Part shown: positions 11,001 to 22,950 of the stretch, piece after piece
Layout: every line of letters begins with the position of its first letter
How positions within the stretch are numbered: position 1 is the stretch's first letter
Assembly: GCA_016490735.1 (NCBI GenBank)
Contig: JAEMWC010000013.1
Location: 1,272,501-1,336,500, forward strand
Reading direction: 5' to 3'
Length of the DNA: 64,000 bases
Source of the DNA: Pachyseris speciosa
Lineage: Eukaryota > Cnidaria > Anthozoa > Scleractinia > Pachyseridae
Translations under genes and position numbers: made by a program
The notes under the pieces: model-generated
Database searches by the model: none
Told to the model about the DNA's origin: nothing
Seen by the model: the letters and a program-made list of their open reading frames with translations, nothing else

Positions 11001-13209
11001 AGAGTTTCAGTCGCATTTTAATTGATCTCATTTCAGTTGAGCTCTAAAAGTCGATTTGGGATCGGTAACGTACTTCAGCGTACTTGATGTTTGTCGGAGT
11101 TGATGTCTGTCGGAGAAACGATTATATCACGCCAGTTGAACTACAGCTATTCGGTTTTAAAAAATAAATTGGATCCTTCCTTTTTCCCATTATTCGCTAC
11201 ACTTCTTAAAGCTAAATTTGTATCTGTACAGACTGTTGAAAAAGACGCGTTTTTGTCCAAGAACACTAAATTTTCTCAACTAGAGGGGTTTCCTCGGCGG
11301 TCCGCATAACTTGTTTAGCATTTGCAAAAACTACTGATCTGCTTATTTTCCCTTTAAAGCTAGGCCAAGAATGATTATTTACATGCACATAGAAGAATAA
11401 TACTTATGCCTGCCATTTATGAAAGATGTCTATGACAAGGAGAAATTGTGATTTGAAATTTAAGTCCTCACTGTAGGTTTAACTGTGGCAACAACAGTAC
11501 AAGGAAAGGTATAAGTTGTTAGCAAAATGAAATAATTGTTTCATTCCAGTGCATTACCTTTGTTACAGCGACACTCAAAGACAGTTTGATTTTTATGTCC
11601 CTAATTATATCATATTATGATTCAGATGATTATGAATAAAAGACAAAGGACAATGAAAATCAAACTAGTTTGAAAATTTTTAAGCAAAGTAAAAATTTGA
11701 ACCACAACAATTTTACATTACTTTTGTATTGTTGTTTAGTTTTCAACTAAATGGCCCCCAAAATCAAAACTGATAAATGTCACAGGTCCAACAAACATTC
11801 AGTTTCTTTATATCAGACTTCTAATGCAGACATAGAAGTCTATATAATGACAAGAACACAAGAGCTGGTCTTGAGAGGTCTTGAGAGGCCTGCCTCCTTA
11901 GAGTGCAGAATTTCTTAAAATGAATATTTAAGTACAGAGGATGCATACCATCTCCCTTCTGTTCTTTAGGACGGTCAATTACTCACTCAACCTTTTCATT
12001 TTGAACTTGTAATAGGCAGTTACAGTTTCAAAGTACTAAAGGAAAAATAGTTTTATGTATTATACTCCCTAATCACTAATAAATTATCAGCAGGGTTGCA
12101 TTTTGTCAGGTAAACATCTCAACGTGGGGTAACCTGCCTCTCATGTTGCATCTGTAAGCTCGTTCTACCATGGCCTGTAAACAGTTCCTTAAACTGAAAC
12201 CTTTCAAAGGCACTCTGCATGCATCTTTTATTTGCAACACTCAATAAATTTACATTTTTGTGAAAACAAAGTTTTGACAGGACTATGATGGCCTGGTGGG
12301 TGTTTTACTTAATTGCTAATATATTATGGAAGCTTAATGAATTAAAAAAGGAACTTTTTCACAAGCTCACTTGTTGCCTACAGTACTTTTACTATAATTA
12401 AAATACCGTGTATTTAATTAAGTAAGACAATACATCTATGCAGTAATTGGCCAGGAACATGTTTGTCACTTTTCTGGGTTCATGTGTACATGTAACACCT
12501 GTTGGTTGTTTTCATGAGTTTGTTTTGGCTTTGAATTTTGTCATACTAGCATCATTATTTTGTGCTAGAACTTTGAGAATTTCTTTTAATTGTGTGAAAT
12601 TTTGAGACTAGAGTAGTTTGAAAAATGTTGAATGTATAAGAACTAACTAAATCCATTTTTGGGTTACCACGGATCCCAAGCACCATTTCAAAAAGGCACT
12701 TACCTATATAAAAGAATGTGTGATTGCAAACTGCAGCAATTTCAGAATGTTATAATAGGATTGATAGTATAATTTATTGTTATATAATTGTCCAGGTGCA
12801 TAAAATAAAACTGACATTTCAATTTTAAATAATTTTAGACAAGTCTAAGAGTAAGAAAAAAGAGGATGGTGAGGAAATAAGACAAAAAGCATTGGAAAAG
12901 CTTGGTGAGACAAGCAAGAGAAAGAATGAGAAAGAAGACAGGGATGGAAAGGTGAAAAAGGCAAGAAAAAGGTCAAGTGAGACCATTGAGTACCTCAGGG
13001 AGAGGAGTGAGCAGGAGATGAAACTAAAGGAAAAAGATTTGGAGCTAGAGAAAAGTCGCCAGCAGGAAGAGAAACGGAAAAATGACGCATTCTTTAATTT
13101 GATGCTTCAACAGCAGCAGCAACAACAACAGCAACAACAACAGTTGATGATGATGCTGAGCCAACAGAGCCAAGTGATGATGAAAATGCTGGAGAAGATG
13201 GGAAAATAA
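8070..13209 (+). CDS. Harbinger Myb/SANT-like accessory protein, three exons
   Basis: Exons 8070-8101, 8300-8640 and 12839-13209 sum to 744 nt, an uninterrupted 247-codon frame plus TAA. Borders are canonical: TCTTC/GTAAGT, ATCAACAG/A, GAAG/GTAAGC and AATTTTAG/AC. Exon 1 gives MATDNEKEKSS. Exon 2 carries a Myb/SANT-like trihelix pattern (KLWDRAAENL and RYRLLAVKFKKRMAKE). Exon 3 is Lys/Glu-rich coiled coil followed by a run of about ten Gln (CAG/CAA) and a Met/Gln-rich end. In this superfamily the Myb-like partner brings the transposase to the nucleus and to the element ends. The frame is intact although the transposase is broken. The 4.2-kb second intron holds the nested R1 repeat. Confidence 0.8.
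9370..10691 (+). repeat. R1 dispersed repeat, copy 1
   Basis: Shares long similarity with 38888-40578 (plus) and about 63000-63640 (minus), e.g. TTTAGGCCACAGAGGTTTAT, CGATGGATAATTGTTTGAGA and TTTTCCGATACGTGACAACA. A ~300-bp sub-unit (AACACGGCAGTCCATCTG... to ...GACAACAGGCATCA) occurs twice, and a small palindrome (about 10250-10347, TAGTCTCTAATTTTTGGCG and its inverse) separates the two. The right end has a GC-rich stem-loop (CCCGGGCGCCGCGCGAGACG...). The left limit is approximate. No coding capacity recognised; short ORFs here are repeat artefacts. Confidence 0.72.
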
Positions 13210-14320
13210 AGGATTTTGTGAATATGGCTACAACTAGTGCCCACATGTCTTGATTTCTTGTACCCTTGATTTTCAACACTTTGGTTTTCTTGAGCCCCAA
13301 TTACTCATTTCCATTGCTCCAATCAAACAATGTCATTTTCTGGATTACTAATACCAATTTTCACTCTCCCTTAGAGGTTTCAAATGTCTTTGATGTTTCT
13401 ATGAATTATATAAAATAAAACTATTACATATTTTGCATGTTCAATGTATTTATTAAACTTTTCATGTATCTTTGTGGCATTTCTTCAATTATGTCAATAA
13501 ATATCTTTAATATCTTTAAATGCACAGAAGAATTTTTATGTATTACATTTTAAACACAATTTGGCATTGAGTTGTGTAAAAATTATTGATTTCATTAAAT
13601 AAAGCACTACTTTTAGAATTAAGAGGATAAAGTATTTGTAGCTAAGGGTGTATTTGATACACACGACATGTAGCAATGATGTCAAAAATATTTGTTACAC
13701 TGCTTCTTAATATTGATCCCAAGAATGGCCCCATGGTTAACTGCAAACTGAGTCATAGACATAACACTTAGCTTTATCATGTACAAAGAAATGCATGGAA
13801 AGCCTACAGGAGTGAGACTTGTACCTAAAGCATGACAGTTGGGAGGCATTCCATGGACTTTTGTTTGGAGTATTTTGATTTCCATTGCTCGTGTAACTAT
13901 ACAGCTTAAAAAAACTGTGCATTCAGGCTACTTCAGTTATCTGTGTCCATTGTACAAGATCTTCAAAGAAAAATGTCTTTTGGGGCTGTACTTGCCGTAA
14001 GATTCTTTGTTCAATCTCATCCACAGACCCCATGATTCCTTTGTTAAGTAAGCTGTGACTATTTGATTTGTAAATTTGAAGAAAAGAGCTCTTTTTATAA
14101 GTTAGGCCACCTCTGGTAGCCTGAGTTATATCATTTGAAGCATTGAGTAGTCTGAGAAGGGGTGCAGCTACCTATGAATAATATGCCAATATGCATGTGC
14201 ATACCTGTGGTAACCAAAATAGTGCAATAAGTGTGTAGGGAAGGAGAAGAGCTGAGCTATTACTACACAGAAGACAACAATGCTGTGCCTAGTTTTTGCG
14301 AACATTCAGCTATACACTTG

Positions 14321-15790
14321 CTAAGAGAAATATTCATGAACTGATGGTGGGTCGAGATCAAAGAACGTTGATGTTTGATTTCCATACATGCATGTTAGGG
14401 CATTTCGAATGACTGCACAAACAACGTACATTTTTCCAATAGTGCTGAGTCCAATTTTAAGGTTGTTTTTGTAGTCAAGGAATTTGAAGGAATTCACAAC
14501 GTCTCCAAAAATCCATTCTACCGAGGTTCTTACTTTACTCATATTTTTATTATATAACTCCATTGCTGGTGTTAATCCTCTTACTCCAGGTCTGAATGGG
14601 GCCTGTAGGTGTGCCCTTAGTGGATAGGCGGGATCACCATATAAGCACATGACAAGTCATTGAGCAAGTGTGAATCCCCCAGCATGCCAGCATAATGCTT
14701 TCTTCCTTCTAAAAATATAATTAATATAAACATTACTTTCAGGTAGTTCCAACATATTATCCGAACACATCTAAGATTAGATTGATTTGTAAATTATCAT
14801 TTTTTTTTATTACCTTCAGTATGTTGTTGGTACTATTTTCTGCTCCGAGGTTTTTCTCCGGGTACTCCGGTTTTCCCCTCTACCGCAAAACCACACTTCT
14901 AAATTCCAATTCGATCTGGAAATGCTCGAACGTTTAATACACGTGCCCCGGCGCGAGAAATTATGGGCAACCACTCCTCACTCTATCGAGCTTAAATAAA
15001 ATTGATTTGATTTGATTTTGATTCGATGAGTGCTCTTTCCTTTTTTATCGAGTACAAATTGTTGTACTTATAAAACTTGGCAGTGAAAACAATAGCCAAA
15101 TTTATGTTCTGTTACGAAAAACTTACATACTGGTCCAAACAGATTTCCTATTAATCCAGAGGGAAGCGTGACCGACTGAAACTTTAACGCGTGTGCTCGT
15201 TTGTGCCCGTTGTAGACAACTTCCTGGAGCTCAACAGGGCGACATATGGGCCTTACAGTGCCATCAATAAACCCAAAGCAGTTGTTTAGAGGAGCTCCTT
15301 GTGCGGACACAGCATTAGCATAGGTTTGAAGGAGATGAGGACTCATGATCTGATGGTTCCACTGTGTTAACCGATGGCCATGGTTATCATAAACGTAGTC
15401 GATGACACAGTTAGTGATCATACTTAGTTCGGGAACGGGCCTACCAAATCTCGGTATGAGGTCGCTGTATCGACAAGGGTACGCAGTTCGCCTGAGTACC
15501 ATACAAAGGCCCTCCAGCTTGTTTGCCACTGTTCTTTGGGAACATATGAATGTTTCGGGCAACCCAAGAGCCTCTGCCAACACTGGGATATCTTTCTTAT
15601 TAAAACGAAACTCCGCCTTGCATTCTGGCTCCTGAATTTAATCTAAGTCGAATCTCTGATAACTTTCGTAGTCAAATTCGGGGTTTCTCGAGGTGTTTTC
15701 GTCAAGCAACAAAAGTAATTCTTCGTCATTTATAACTTTTTGATGATGGCTTAACATAAGCATTTCCCGAGCATCTTTAAACGAAGACAT
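14321..15790 (-). pseudogene. PIF/Harbinger DDE transposase, inactivated
   Basis: The minus-strand frame starts with ATG at 15788-15790 (MSSFKDAREM), reaches an in-frame TAA at 15638-15640, then runs as a DDE_Tnp_4-type core to about 15128. That core includes FGFIDGTVRPICRP (first Asp). A GTATGTAAG donor follows; an acceptor ending TTTTTAG lies near 14711. The second part holds LYGDPAYPLRA (second Asp) and TSVEWIFGDV (catalytic Glu), with stop near 14321. A frameshift between GDSHLLNDL and the YGDPAYP segment (about 14650-14660) and the early stop make it non-functional, although all three catalytic residues survive. Exact splice borders are uncertain. Confidence 0.8.
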
Positions 15791-16075
15791 TACAGTGCAT
15801 ATAACATTTCAGTACACAAAAAAGTTTGTTTACATCGGGAGCTTTAAAATTTAATTTTCGTGCCTTTTCTCGCGACCGTCGTGAAAAACTCACACGTGCT
15901 TAAGTAAAAAAATTCGCGCCAAAACCGCCGTTCTCGATCCAGTCCTATCACGGCCTTGGAGACGTTCGTCGTGGAGAAATTTCTGGTGCTTAAGCTCTCT
16001 AATATCAAATTAAGACAGACACTAGGGGTGGTCACTGCCAGAGTTTTGTTACGACCCTAGTGGTTCTTTTACGTC

Positions 16076-16302
16076 CCACAGAATCAGAGAATTGTGAAGA
16101 GTTGTGAGACGGGGCCTACGGTTTATCGTCCTTATCCGAGAAGACTAGAAAGTCTAACCGTTTGTAGATGTCATTACAAAGGCAGCACTTTCTCCTTAAT
16201 TATTTAAAGACCCTGAGTGTTGGTCCGGCCGGGATTTGAACCCGCAACCTCCCGCACAGTAGTCCGGTGCTCTACCACAGAGCTAACCAGTCGGCGGTTA
16301 GA
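16076..16302 (-). mobile_element. tRNA-derived SINE
   Basis: On the minus strand a degenerate tRNA-like head (about 16296-16218, with GGTTAGCTCTGTGGTAGAGC, the A box, and GGTTGCGGGTTCAAATCCC, the B box) is followed by a non-tRNA body. Acceptor and anticodon stems do not pair well, so this is not a functional tRNA. It is a different family from the Thr-like SINE at 6605-7694. Confidence 0.68.
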
Positions 16303-16547
16303 AGAATAATTTTGTATAAAAGCTCGGTAAACTTATCAATGAGTGTGGTTTAGCGACGAAATCGTATCAGATCGAGATAAAGAAACGACTGATTTTCATT
16401 TGGTGTTTCATTTGTCCCATTAATAAACAACCGTAAACTAATAGTACACAAAAATGGTTTTGCTGCGTAGCACTCGATTTAAATAATTCTAACATGAACG
16501 TTTTAACAACCCTAAACTGTTTAATTGTCCCATCTTTGGATGACACG

Positions 16548-16800
16548 ATACTGGCTGTTCAATATGGCCAACACCTAGATTCTATTCGGTTCCCGCCATT
16601 TCTTATTCCAACACGATTCGCTAAGTGTACACAAACTCGCACAATTTACAAGCAAAATGAACCATAACTAGTATATGAGAGGATAATTTCTCTACTAAAG
16701 GTAACATTATCAGTGAGTGATGGTTCGGCGATGAGTTGCTGCACATCGAAGCAACGAAACAAACGACTCATCTTTGGTCCAACAATGTCAATGTCATAAA
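16548..16800. repeat. R2 repeat, detached fifth copy
   Basis: CTGTTCAATATGGCCAACAC followed by TCGGTTCCCGCCATTTCTTA matches the marker box of the tandem R2 array at 3905-7760. It lies just outside the Harbinger element, in the same orientation. Confidence 0.7.
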
Positions 16801-16860
16801 ACTATTCAAAGCCTAGTCGGATTCCGCCTAGTCGTCAAAGCACACCACAACGCTACACTA

Positions 16861-17792
16861 CTCTTTCACCAACCCTTCCTTCTCGTCAGTACTGAGAGGA
16901 ATTGATTGCATTTTTTTTTCTCGTTTTAACAGGATTTAACAAGAAACGCCACTCTTCAGCGTGCAGGCGAGCCTAGGAACTCAATTCAGAAACCTTTTGC
17001 GCGGAGATACCTCTTGAAATGTTGGACAACTATCAGAGATTTGGCCATGATAGCCTTACATGTGCTCCAGCTCATTCCAAAATAACTTCTTGTTTACGTC
17101 AACAACCTCTTCCTCGTGGAAAATGTTCGAGAGACCATCCGTTTTCTGGACGCATGACTAATGATTTCATAAGAATAAATGTATTCTTTCACCCGCATTT
17201 CAATATATAATAATATAAGAATAATATAATTATTCAATATATCCTACAACTGTCCAGATATAGTGACAGTGCAACATAAAACTGTACCCTGTGATATACA
17301 TATTACAGGTTAATTTGATTATAATTTTGATTAACTCTTGGTCAAAAAGGATTCCTTTGTCTCATAACCCTAATTATTCACGAGAAAACAAAGAAATTTC
17401 ATTTTGACCTACGTTAAATAAAAAATAACCTGTGATCATATTTAACCGACTGTAACATACATACTACTTCGTGCAAGGTCTTCAATGAACTCACTAAACT
17501 GTGCTTTGTTACCAATGCATTAAACAATAAAACAATTATACGGCTCAAGCGTGCAGAATACCCTGGCATCATTTTAGCCAACTCCGCTTATAGCCTCGTC
17601 TGCTAAATATCTCCCAATGCAATGCAGCTGTTGACTAGCAAGCAATTACTTTTCTGAGATTAATGACATTCTGAACATGCTTCGCAGCATGGATTCTCAG
17701 CGTCTGATGCTGCCGGTGTGCGCAGCTAAGGCAATTTCGAGGATGGAGGTATCAACCATTTCAGTTTATGCATGTTTTGTAAGAACAAAGCA
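16861..17792. other. AT-rich stretch, no gene recognised
   Basis: The only ORF of note (17019-17210, 63 codons) matches no family I know and has no splice or start context. I see no repeat pair or RNA gene. Confidence 0.5.
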
Positions 17793-17986
17793 TACCATAA
17801 AAGCTTTATTAAGCCCCCGGGGTGGTTTATTTAATTTCAGGCCTCAGTGACGGGGCTCATCAGAGAGGGGGGGGGGGGGGGGGGCTTATTTGAAATGTCA
17901 AACATGCCGTTTTCGTCTTATAATAGTTTTTGTACCAAACTCAAACAACTGCAGTGAAACTTGATTGTTTAATAAAGAGCAACAAA

Positions 17987-18003
<17 letters not shown>

Positions 18004-18029
<26 letters not shown>

Positions 18030-18076
18030 ATCGCACCGGTAATCGCGAGGTCACGGGTTCAAACCTCCTTGAAGTC
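18004..18076 (+). repeat. tRNA-like SINE head, copy 5
   Basis: Same Thr-GGT-like unit as in 6605-7694, here with a mutated T arm (AACCTCCTTG instead of AACCCCGTTG). The tail continues to about 18203 with the same AT palindrome end. Confidence 0.72.
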
Positions 18077-18238
18077 CTGAATTTTTTTTTTTCAGGCTTC
18101 TTTTCGCATTTGCATAAATTGCGTTCACAACTGCGAGGATCATTCTTCATTTGATTTCATTTCCGCAGTTCATATATGATTCATTTCATATATCATTCAC
18201 ACAGTATTATGTGTTTGAGTGTATATTATTTTGGCTAA

Positions 18239-18826
18239 AGGCTGGTTTACACAGTGACATAAGCATAGGCATAAGCATAAGCAGTGTAAACCGGGGGTGA
18301 CATAAGTATAAGCATAAGAAAAAGGAAGCTTTTCCATTTTCTTATGCTTATGCTTATGCTTATGCTTATGTTGCGTTAACCAGTGTGTAAACCGGGGGCT
18401 GCATAAGCATAAGCACAAGGAAACAGATAATTTTTTTTGCGCTCGGAAATTCAAGTTAATAGCGTCCAATTAATTTTTTTTTCTTTCCCTTTAGATGTAA
18501 AAGGAACTAGTAATCATGATTAGTGAGAATAAATCAAATTCTCGGTCCGCTAACTGCAATTCTCGAACCAGATTATGAAATTCTCCCTTTTCTTTTCTCC
18601 TTCGGAAAATATCTCTCACCCAACAGAACCTCTGTCTGTCTTCACGCTCCCTTTCTCGTCGCCGTCGTCTTCGTAGTAGCTTCAGGAGAAGACGTTGGAA
18701 ATATAAAACCGCGACATGATTCTGGAGCTCACTGCGCTTGCGTATGTCACTTTTCTTATGCTTATGTAACATGTGTAAACATCGTTATGCTTATGCTTAT
18801 GCTTATGTCACTGTGTAAACCAGCCT
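18239..18826. mobile_element. MITE with TAA target duplication, ATAAGC-rich
   Basis: Ends AGGCTGGTTTACACAGTGAC and its inverse complement, flanked by TAA at 18236-18238 and 18827-18829. Sub-terminal arrays of CATAAG and its inverse (CTTATG) make large internal hairpins near 18260-18375 and 18755-18805. The 3-bp TAA duplication fits PIF/Harbinger-type integration. The ORFs inside are artefacts of the hexamer arrays. Confidence 0.8.
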
Positions 18827-19021
18827 TAAAAGTAAACCAACTGGGGTGCATGAAGTGAATTTCGTAAGAGGGAATAGGTGGGGCTCATTACAAAATCTCA
18901 TGTTCCAAAAGGGGGGAGTTATTAGAGATGGGGGGGCTTATTGCTAAAAACGACTTCCAAACGGGGGGCTTATTGGAGAGGGGGGTTAATAGGGAGGGGG
19001 CTTAATAGAGCTTTTACGGTA

Positions 19022-21256
19022 TTCAAACTCTTTTTTCTTATAGTTCCAGATGCATTAGCTAATATCAATGTTGCTGGTTTTGGAAAAGACGTTCAGGGAA
19101 ATTGTTTCAGACTGTTCTAATATATGCAATTTTTCATTTTGTAAGGCAGGCAAGAAAACGCTCATAAATTCTGAAGACGTAATTCAACTTGCCTTGGTGG
19201 TTATGATGGGTTGTGGGCAATAAAGTTATAGAGAAATTTGCGGCCAAACGATGCGTTAAGTGAGGCCCTACCAAAGCTACTAGGTTCTTCTGTTTTGATT
19301 TGACATAATATAACGTCTTAGAATGTTCAGAGTATGTAAACTATTCTTTCGAATTCTTGGCAGACTTGTGAAATGGGTTTCTGCCTTTATTCTCTATAAT
19401 ATTGCCATTTTTCGTACATTTTGTACCAAGCTTTTCTTTGAACAAGGCACAGATCATTGCCCAGTTGCACGTCTTGATCGGCCCCTTATATTATTTCAGA
19501 AAGGTGGCTTACCTAACGTACATACAGCCAATTGGTTAAATTGGCTTGATGTTTTTTACAGCCTCCTCACTGGTCATAAATTTTGTTTATTTAGGCAAAA
19601 ATAGCCTCGACTGGTTTCCTATTTTTTTAAGGCAGCGATGAAATGTCAACCAGAGTAGATGTTAAGCTTGTGAAACCGATGAAAGGAGACAACTGTCTCC
19701 TTTCCCACTTACCATATTTATACGCGGGCGGTATCTTCTCTTATCCCTTCCGTGTAGACACACGAAATACGGTGGTAAAAGTTGCAATAGCTTATAAAAG
19801 ACATCAATGATTCGATCCCTTCATATAAAACTATTTTAGGTCCTTTTTTCCAGGCTGAACAGAAATTAAGATTGAAAGGAAGCTCACCTGTCCTTGAAGT
19901 GTAACTAAGCCCAGGAGACCCCAAAATGCTGATAATTCAGTACGTAGAGCATGAAAAATAACCCGAGTATGTTAATTGTGCCAGAATACTTAGGCGAGAA
20001 ATGACAAAATTAAGTTGGGATTAGAATAATACTTCGATAAGAACTATACCATCATCAGACTAAAATATGCATACAAGGAAGATAAAAAGGAATACTCAAG
20101 GAAAAAGTCACATAGCCAATGTACTTGGCGTTTGATATAATATGCCTCTTTTATATGGGAGAAGATTCCAGTTGTGGTCGCAGTTGCGAACTAATTGTGT
20201 GACACATTGTTTTTTTTACAAGAAAGACATGTACAAGGAGCAGTGGAACGTTGTCAGAATTAAAGTAAATTAAAGTACGTGAGAAGGACCACATTACGTT
20301 GACCAAAGAGACCTAAAAATGTTATTTTACCCATAACGATAAATTATTTTCCGTCGGTCCAGTCGGTCGTTTTAACACACCTGGTTAAACTGCGGGGGGG
20401 GGGGGGGGGGGGGGGGAAGATAAAAGGATGCAATCGACCATTGCTGTTGACATAGCTGAGTTCGCATCTGTCATAATCTATAACAGTTTTGATCTTCGGG
20501 CGCAAACTAAATATTATCATTTTTCATTGTTTGGCCTCGCGAATGAAGAGGGGTAGTAGATCTATTTCTACTACAAGCAGGCTTGTCTTGGTGATTCAAT
20601 CTTCACCTCTCCTCTTCTCCACTGGCTGTACGGGCGTCTGATAGTTTCGCTAGAACCCATAGTCTTTCTGCTTGCTCTGCTCAATGGCGATGGCTAGTAC
20701 GTTACGTTGTGAGGGCTACACGATGATCGGCGGATAGCTCCTCCTATAACACTACTTTGGGGTGGGGGAGGGGGAGGGCGAGCGATGATCATCGTATCCA
20801 TCCTGGAGACATAAAGGGGCCAGTTCCGTCCACAAAGGGATGCCGCCACCGAAAACAAAGGGAAAAGAATGTTTGGAATGTAAGGAATTTTATATTTGCA
20901 GATTTTCCGAAGATGTCCCGAACCCTTGATTTTTCGGAAGTAGACCCGAAGAGAAATCCGAAGTAACCCTGAACGGGACGGGAAGGCAGTGGGGGAATAG
21001 TGTAATCGGTGAAGTGACAGAACAAACTAGAGTTGTATTCATTTGCAAAAACTGGATGTTTATTAGTGATAAAATTCAACCAAATCCTAACCTTTTCACA
21101 CGTTCCATATTGACATAATTCATATCAAAAGATAAATGGAGCTGTTTATGAATTCCTTGTACGAAATAAAAGCATTCTACTCTAGGACAGTGATGAAGAA
21201 TGGGGTGAGTGATGTCCACAGGAGATGACAGTTTGTAGCCATGTCATATCATCAAA
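19022..21256. other. AT-rich stretch, no gene recognised
   Basis: Holds a 93-codon ORF at 19323-19604 of no recognised family, a perfect 11-bp stem with a 2-nt loop at 19681-19704 (GAAAGGAGACA and its complement), a G run at about 20395-20416 and a G-rich patch near 20757-20778. I found no repeat pair or RNA gene. Confidence 0.5.
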
Positions 21257-21643
21257 TGTCGGACAACGACTGACGGAACTCGTGAAGCAGAAAGTAAACA
21301 AACTTGTTTAATCGAATGTCATTGAAATAACACATGAATTGGAATCAATGTTTTTCGTAACTAATAGTAAATGATTAAAATCAAAGCAGTAAAGCGGTAT
21401 CAATGGAAAATGGTTTCAAGCGGTAATTCACTATGATGATCGAAGTACTTTAATAACAGCACAGATCACGATCCCAAAATCACAATGTTCACTGTTCGCG
21501 TTCTCTTCCCGACTACATAGCAAAAACCTTCTTACTGTTATCATAAGCAATTATATACCCGTTTCATCGTTTGACATCTGTCATGCGGTTACACATTCTT
21601 GGGTGAAAATTAATGATAAGCAACAACAAACAGACCGATTTCC
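21257..21643 (-). repeat. BEL/Pao element, downstream (3') LTR
   Basis: Shares TCACTGTTCGCGTTCTCTTC followed by CCGACTACATAG, and ATCCCAAAATCACAAT, with 31201-31459. Ends are TGTCG...CGACA. A purine-rich tract on the minus strand (GGGGGGAGAG, reverse of 21644-21653) abuts it and fits the polypurine tract that primes plus-strand synthesis just before the 3' LTR. The two LTRs are well diverged, so the insertion is old. Confidence 0.7.
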
Positions 21644-22950
21644 GACACTCTCCCCCCAATATAACTCCCTCGAAGGTATATGTCCTAAAGAAAAACACTA
21701 AATGCCATTGAAACTATTGTCTCCGCAAAACGCTTGATTGAAAAAACTGATTTGAATCTTCTCATGAAATCAATATTGTCAGTGTCCAACTTAAGAAACA
21801 ACAATCTCTAAGAGTCCAACTCTTCATGCAGTGTGGAAGCTCTGATTTCGTTCTCTAAGAGTCCAACTCTTCATGCAGTGCGGAAGCTCTGATTCCGTCT
21901 GTGGCCACTGCTGCGGCAGCTCGACGAAGGCGGACAAGATATCTCTCTGTCACAGCTCAGCTCCAGCGGATACAGGTGCTGAATAGGTCTGTCAAGCTGT
22001 CCCTTTCCGATGTCCACTTACACCGCCCGCACCACCCCGTCACGGCCAGGATACAGTCGTCGTACCACGCCCATTGGCGACTTGTAACAATTGTTCTCTT
22101 CAGCTCTAATGAGAACAACATCTCCCACTGCTAACTGGAAGTTCTTGTGCTTGTGATTCAAGTTGTGTCTCTCTCGCAGAGCAGACAAGTACTCTCTTGT
22201 CCAACAGCACCAGAGTTGATCTTTACAGGACTTGAGATATTTTCCACGCTTTCTCAAGTTCACTTCTTCCTCCCTCCAAGGCTCCTGTTATGGCTTTAGG
22301 TTTGAGTAAAGGTAGGAAGTTGAACGTCATCCTCCACGTAGCTCAGCAGACGAAGGTTAACCTGAACCTCTACATGGAGTATGACTTATTGAGCTTATCC
22401 CAGGTCAACGTTGCTGCTCCGATGGTCTTGTTGAAAGCCCGTTTCACTACACCTATGAGCCTTTCGAACTGCCCTTCCCTCAAAGGTGCTAGGGGAAGGT
22501 TGAATTTCCACCGGATCTTTTGTTGTTCAAAGTATCCATGCACTTTCTCATCTTGCTGGACCGTCTTCAACTACTTAGCTGCTTTGATGAAGGTTCGCCC
22601 TTTGTTTGGGTACAGCGTCTTCGGTCGGCCCAGTCTTGCAATAAACCGCTTGAAGCATGGAATAAAATTTTCAGTTTCTAGGCTAGCCAGTACACAAGAT
22701 GTACTCCTCGCGTTAAACTGCAGGCAAACAGAGCGATGTAAGATTTCCCCTCTCGATTCCGTCCCTTGCGGTAGCGGATTGGACTGGCAAAGTATACGCC
22801 AACGACTTGCAAACGCTATTGTACCTTCTGTCCGATCTGTTCAGTATATAGAAGACCGGGAGGGGGCGCTGCAACTGCTGTTGCCTGGAACCTCTTACAT
22901 CCCCAGTACTCCTTCGTTACTTTCTTTACCAGTCGTCGCAATCGTGGGAC
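21644..22950 (-). pseudogene. BEL/Pao integrase remnant
   Basis: Minus-strand pieces in different frames: the core-domain end (LREGQFERLIGVVKRAFNKT, about 22370-22570) and the C-terminal DNA-binding part (TREYLSALRERH and GDVVLIRAEEN, 22018-22263). Integrase inserts the retroelement cDNA into the genome. Stops and frame changes break it throughout. Plus-strand ORFs such as 22290-23039 are shadows. Confidence 0.7.

Larger units (their letters stand above)
7886..16000. mobile_element. PIF/Harbinger transposon, 8.1 kb, both ends present
   Basis: Both ends read AGAGAGCTTAAGCACCAGA inward (19 bp perfect; right end as reverse complement at 15982-16000) and are flanked by AAT at 7883-7885 and 16001-16003, the 3-bp duplication typical of PIF/Harbinger. 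Inside are the two genes this superfamily carries: a Myb/SANT-like DNA-binding protein on the plus strand and a DDE transposase on the minus strand, convergent. The Myb intron has been enlarged by an R1 repeat (about 9370-10691). 13210-14320, between the two genes, is AT-rich with no gene seen. Confidence 0.87.
17793..19021. mobile_element. TIR element with a nested SINE and MITE
   Basis: The left end TACCATAAAAGCTTTATTAA followed by GCCCCC is mirrored at the right end (GGGGGCTTAATAGAGCTTTT, then ACGGTA). Terminal TA on both sides may be a TA target duplication. The interior is G-tract rich (GGGGGGCTTATT motifs, a long G run at 17868-17883). It contains a Thr-like SINE (about 17990-18203) and a complete MITE (18239-18826). 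No transposase is visible, so it is non-autonomous; superfamily not assigned. Confidence 0.68.

Noticed and set aside
13094..13300. Val/Ala-rich minus-strand ORF
   Set aside because: Antisense of the poly-Gln tract in the Myb-like exon 3.
16218..16296. Functional tRNA gene on the minus strand
   Set aside because: A and B boxes are good but acceptor and anticodon stems are not, and a SINE body follows.
18239..18826. CRISPR-like array of CATAAG/CTTATG hexamers
   Set aside because: Units are six bases without spacers, both orientations occur, and they lie inside a MITE with TAA duplication.
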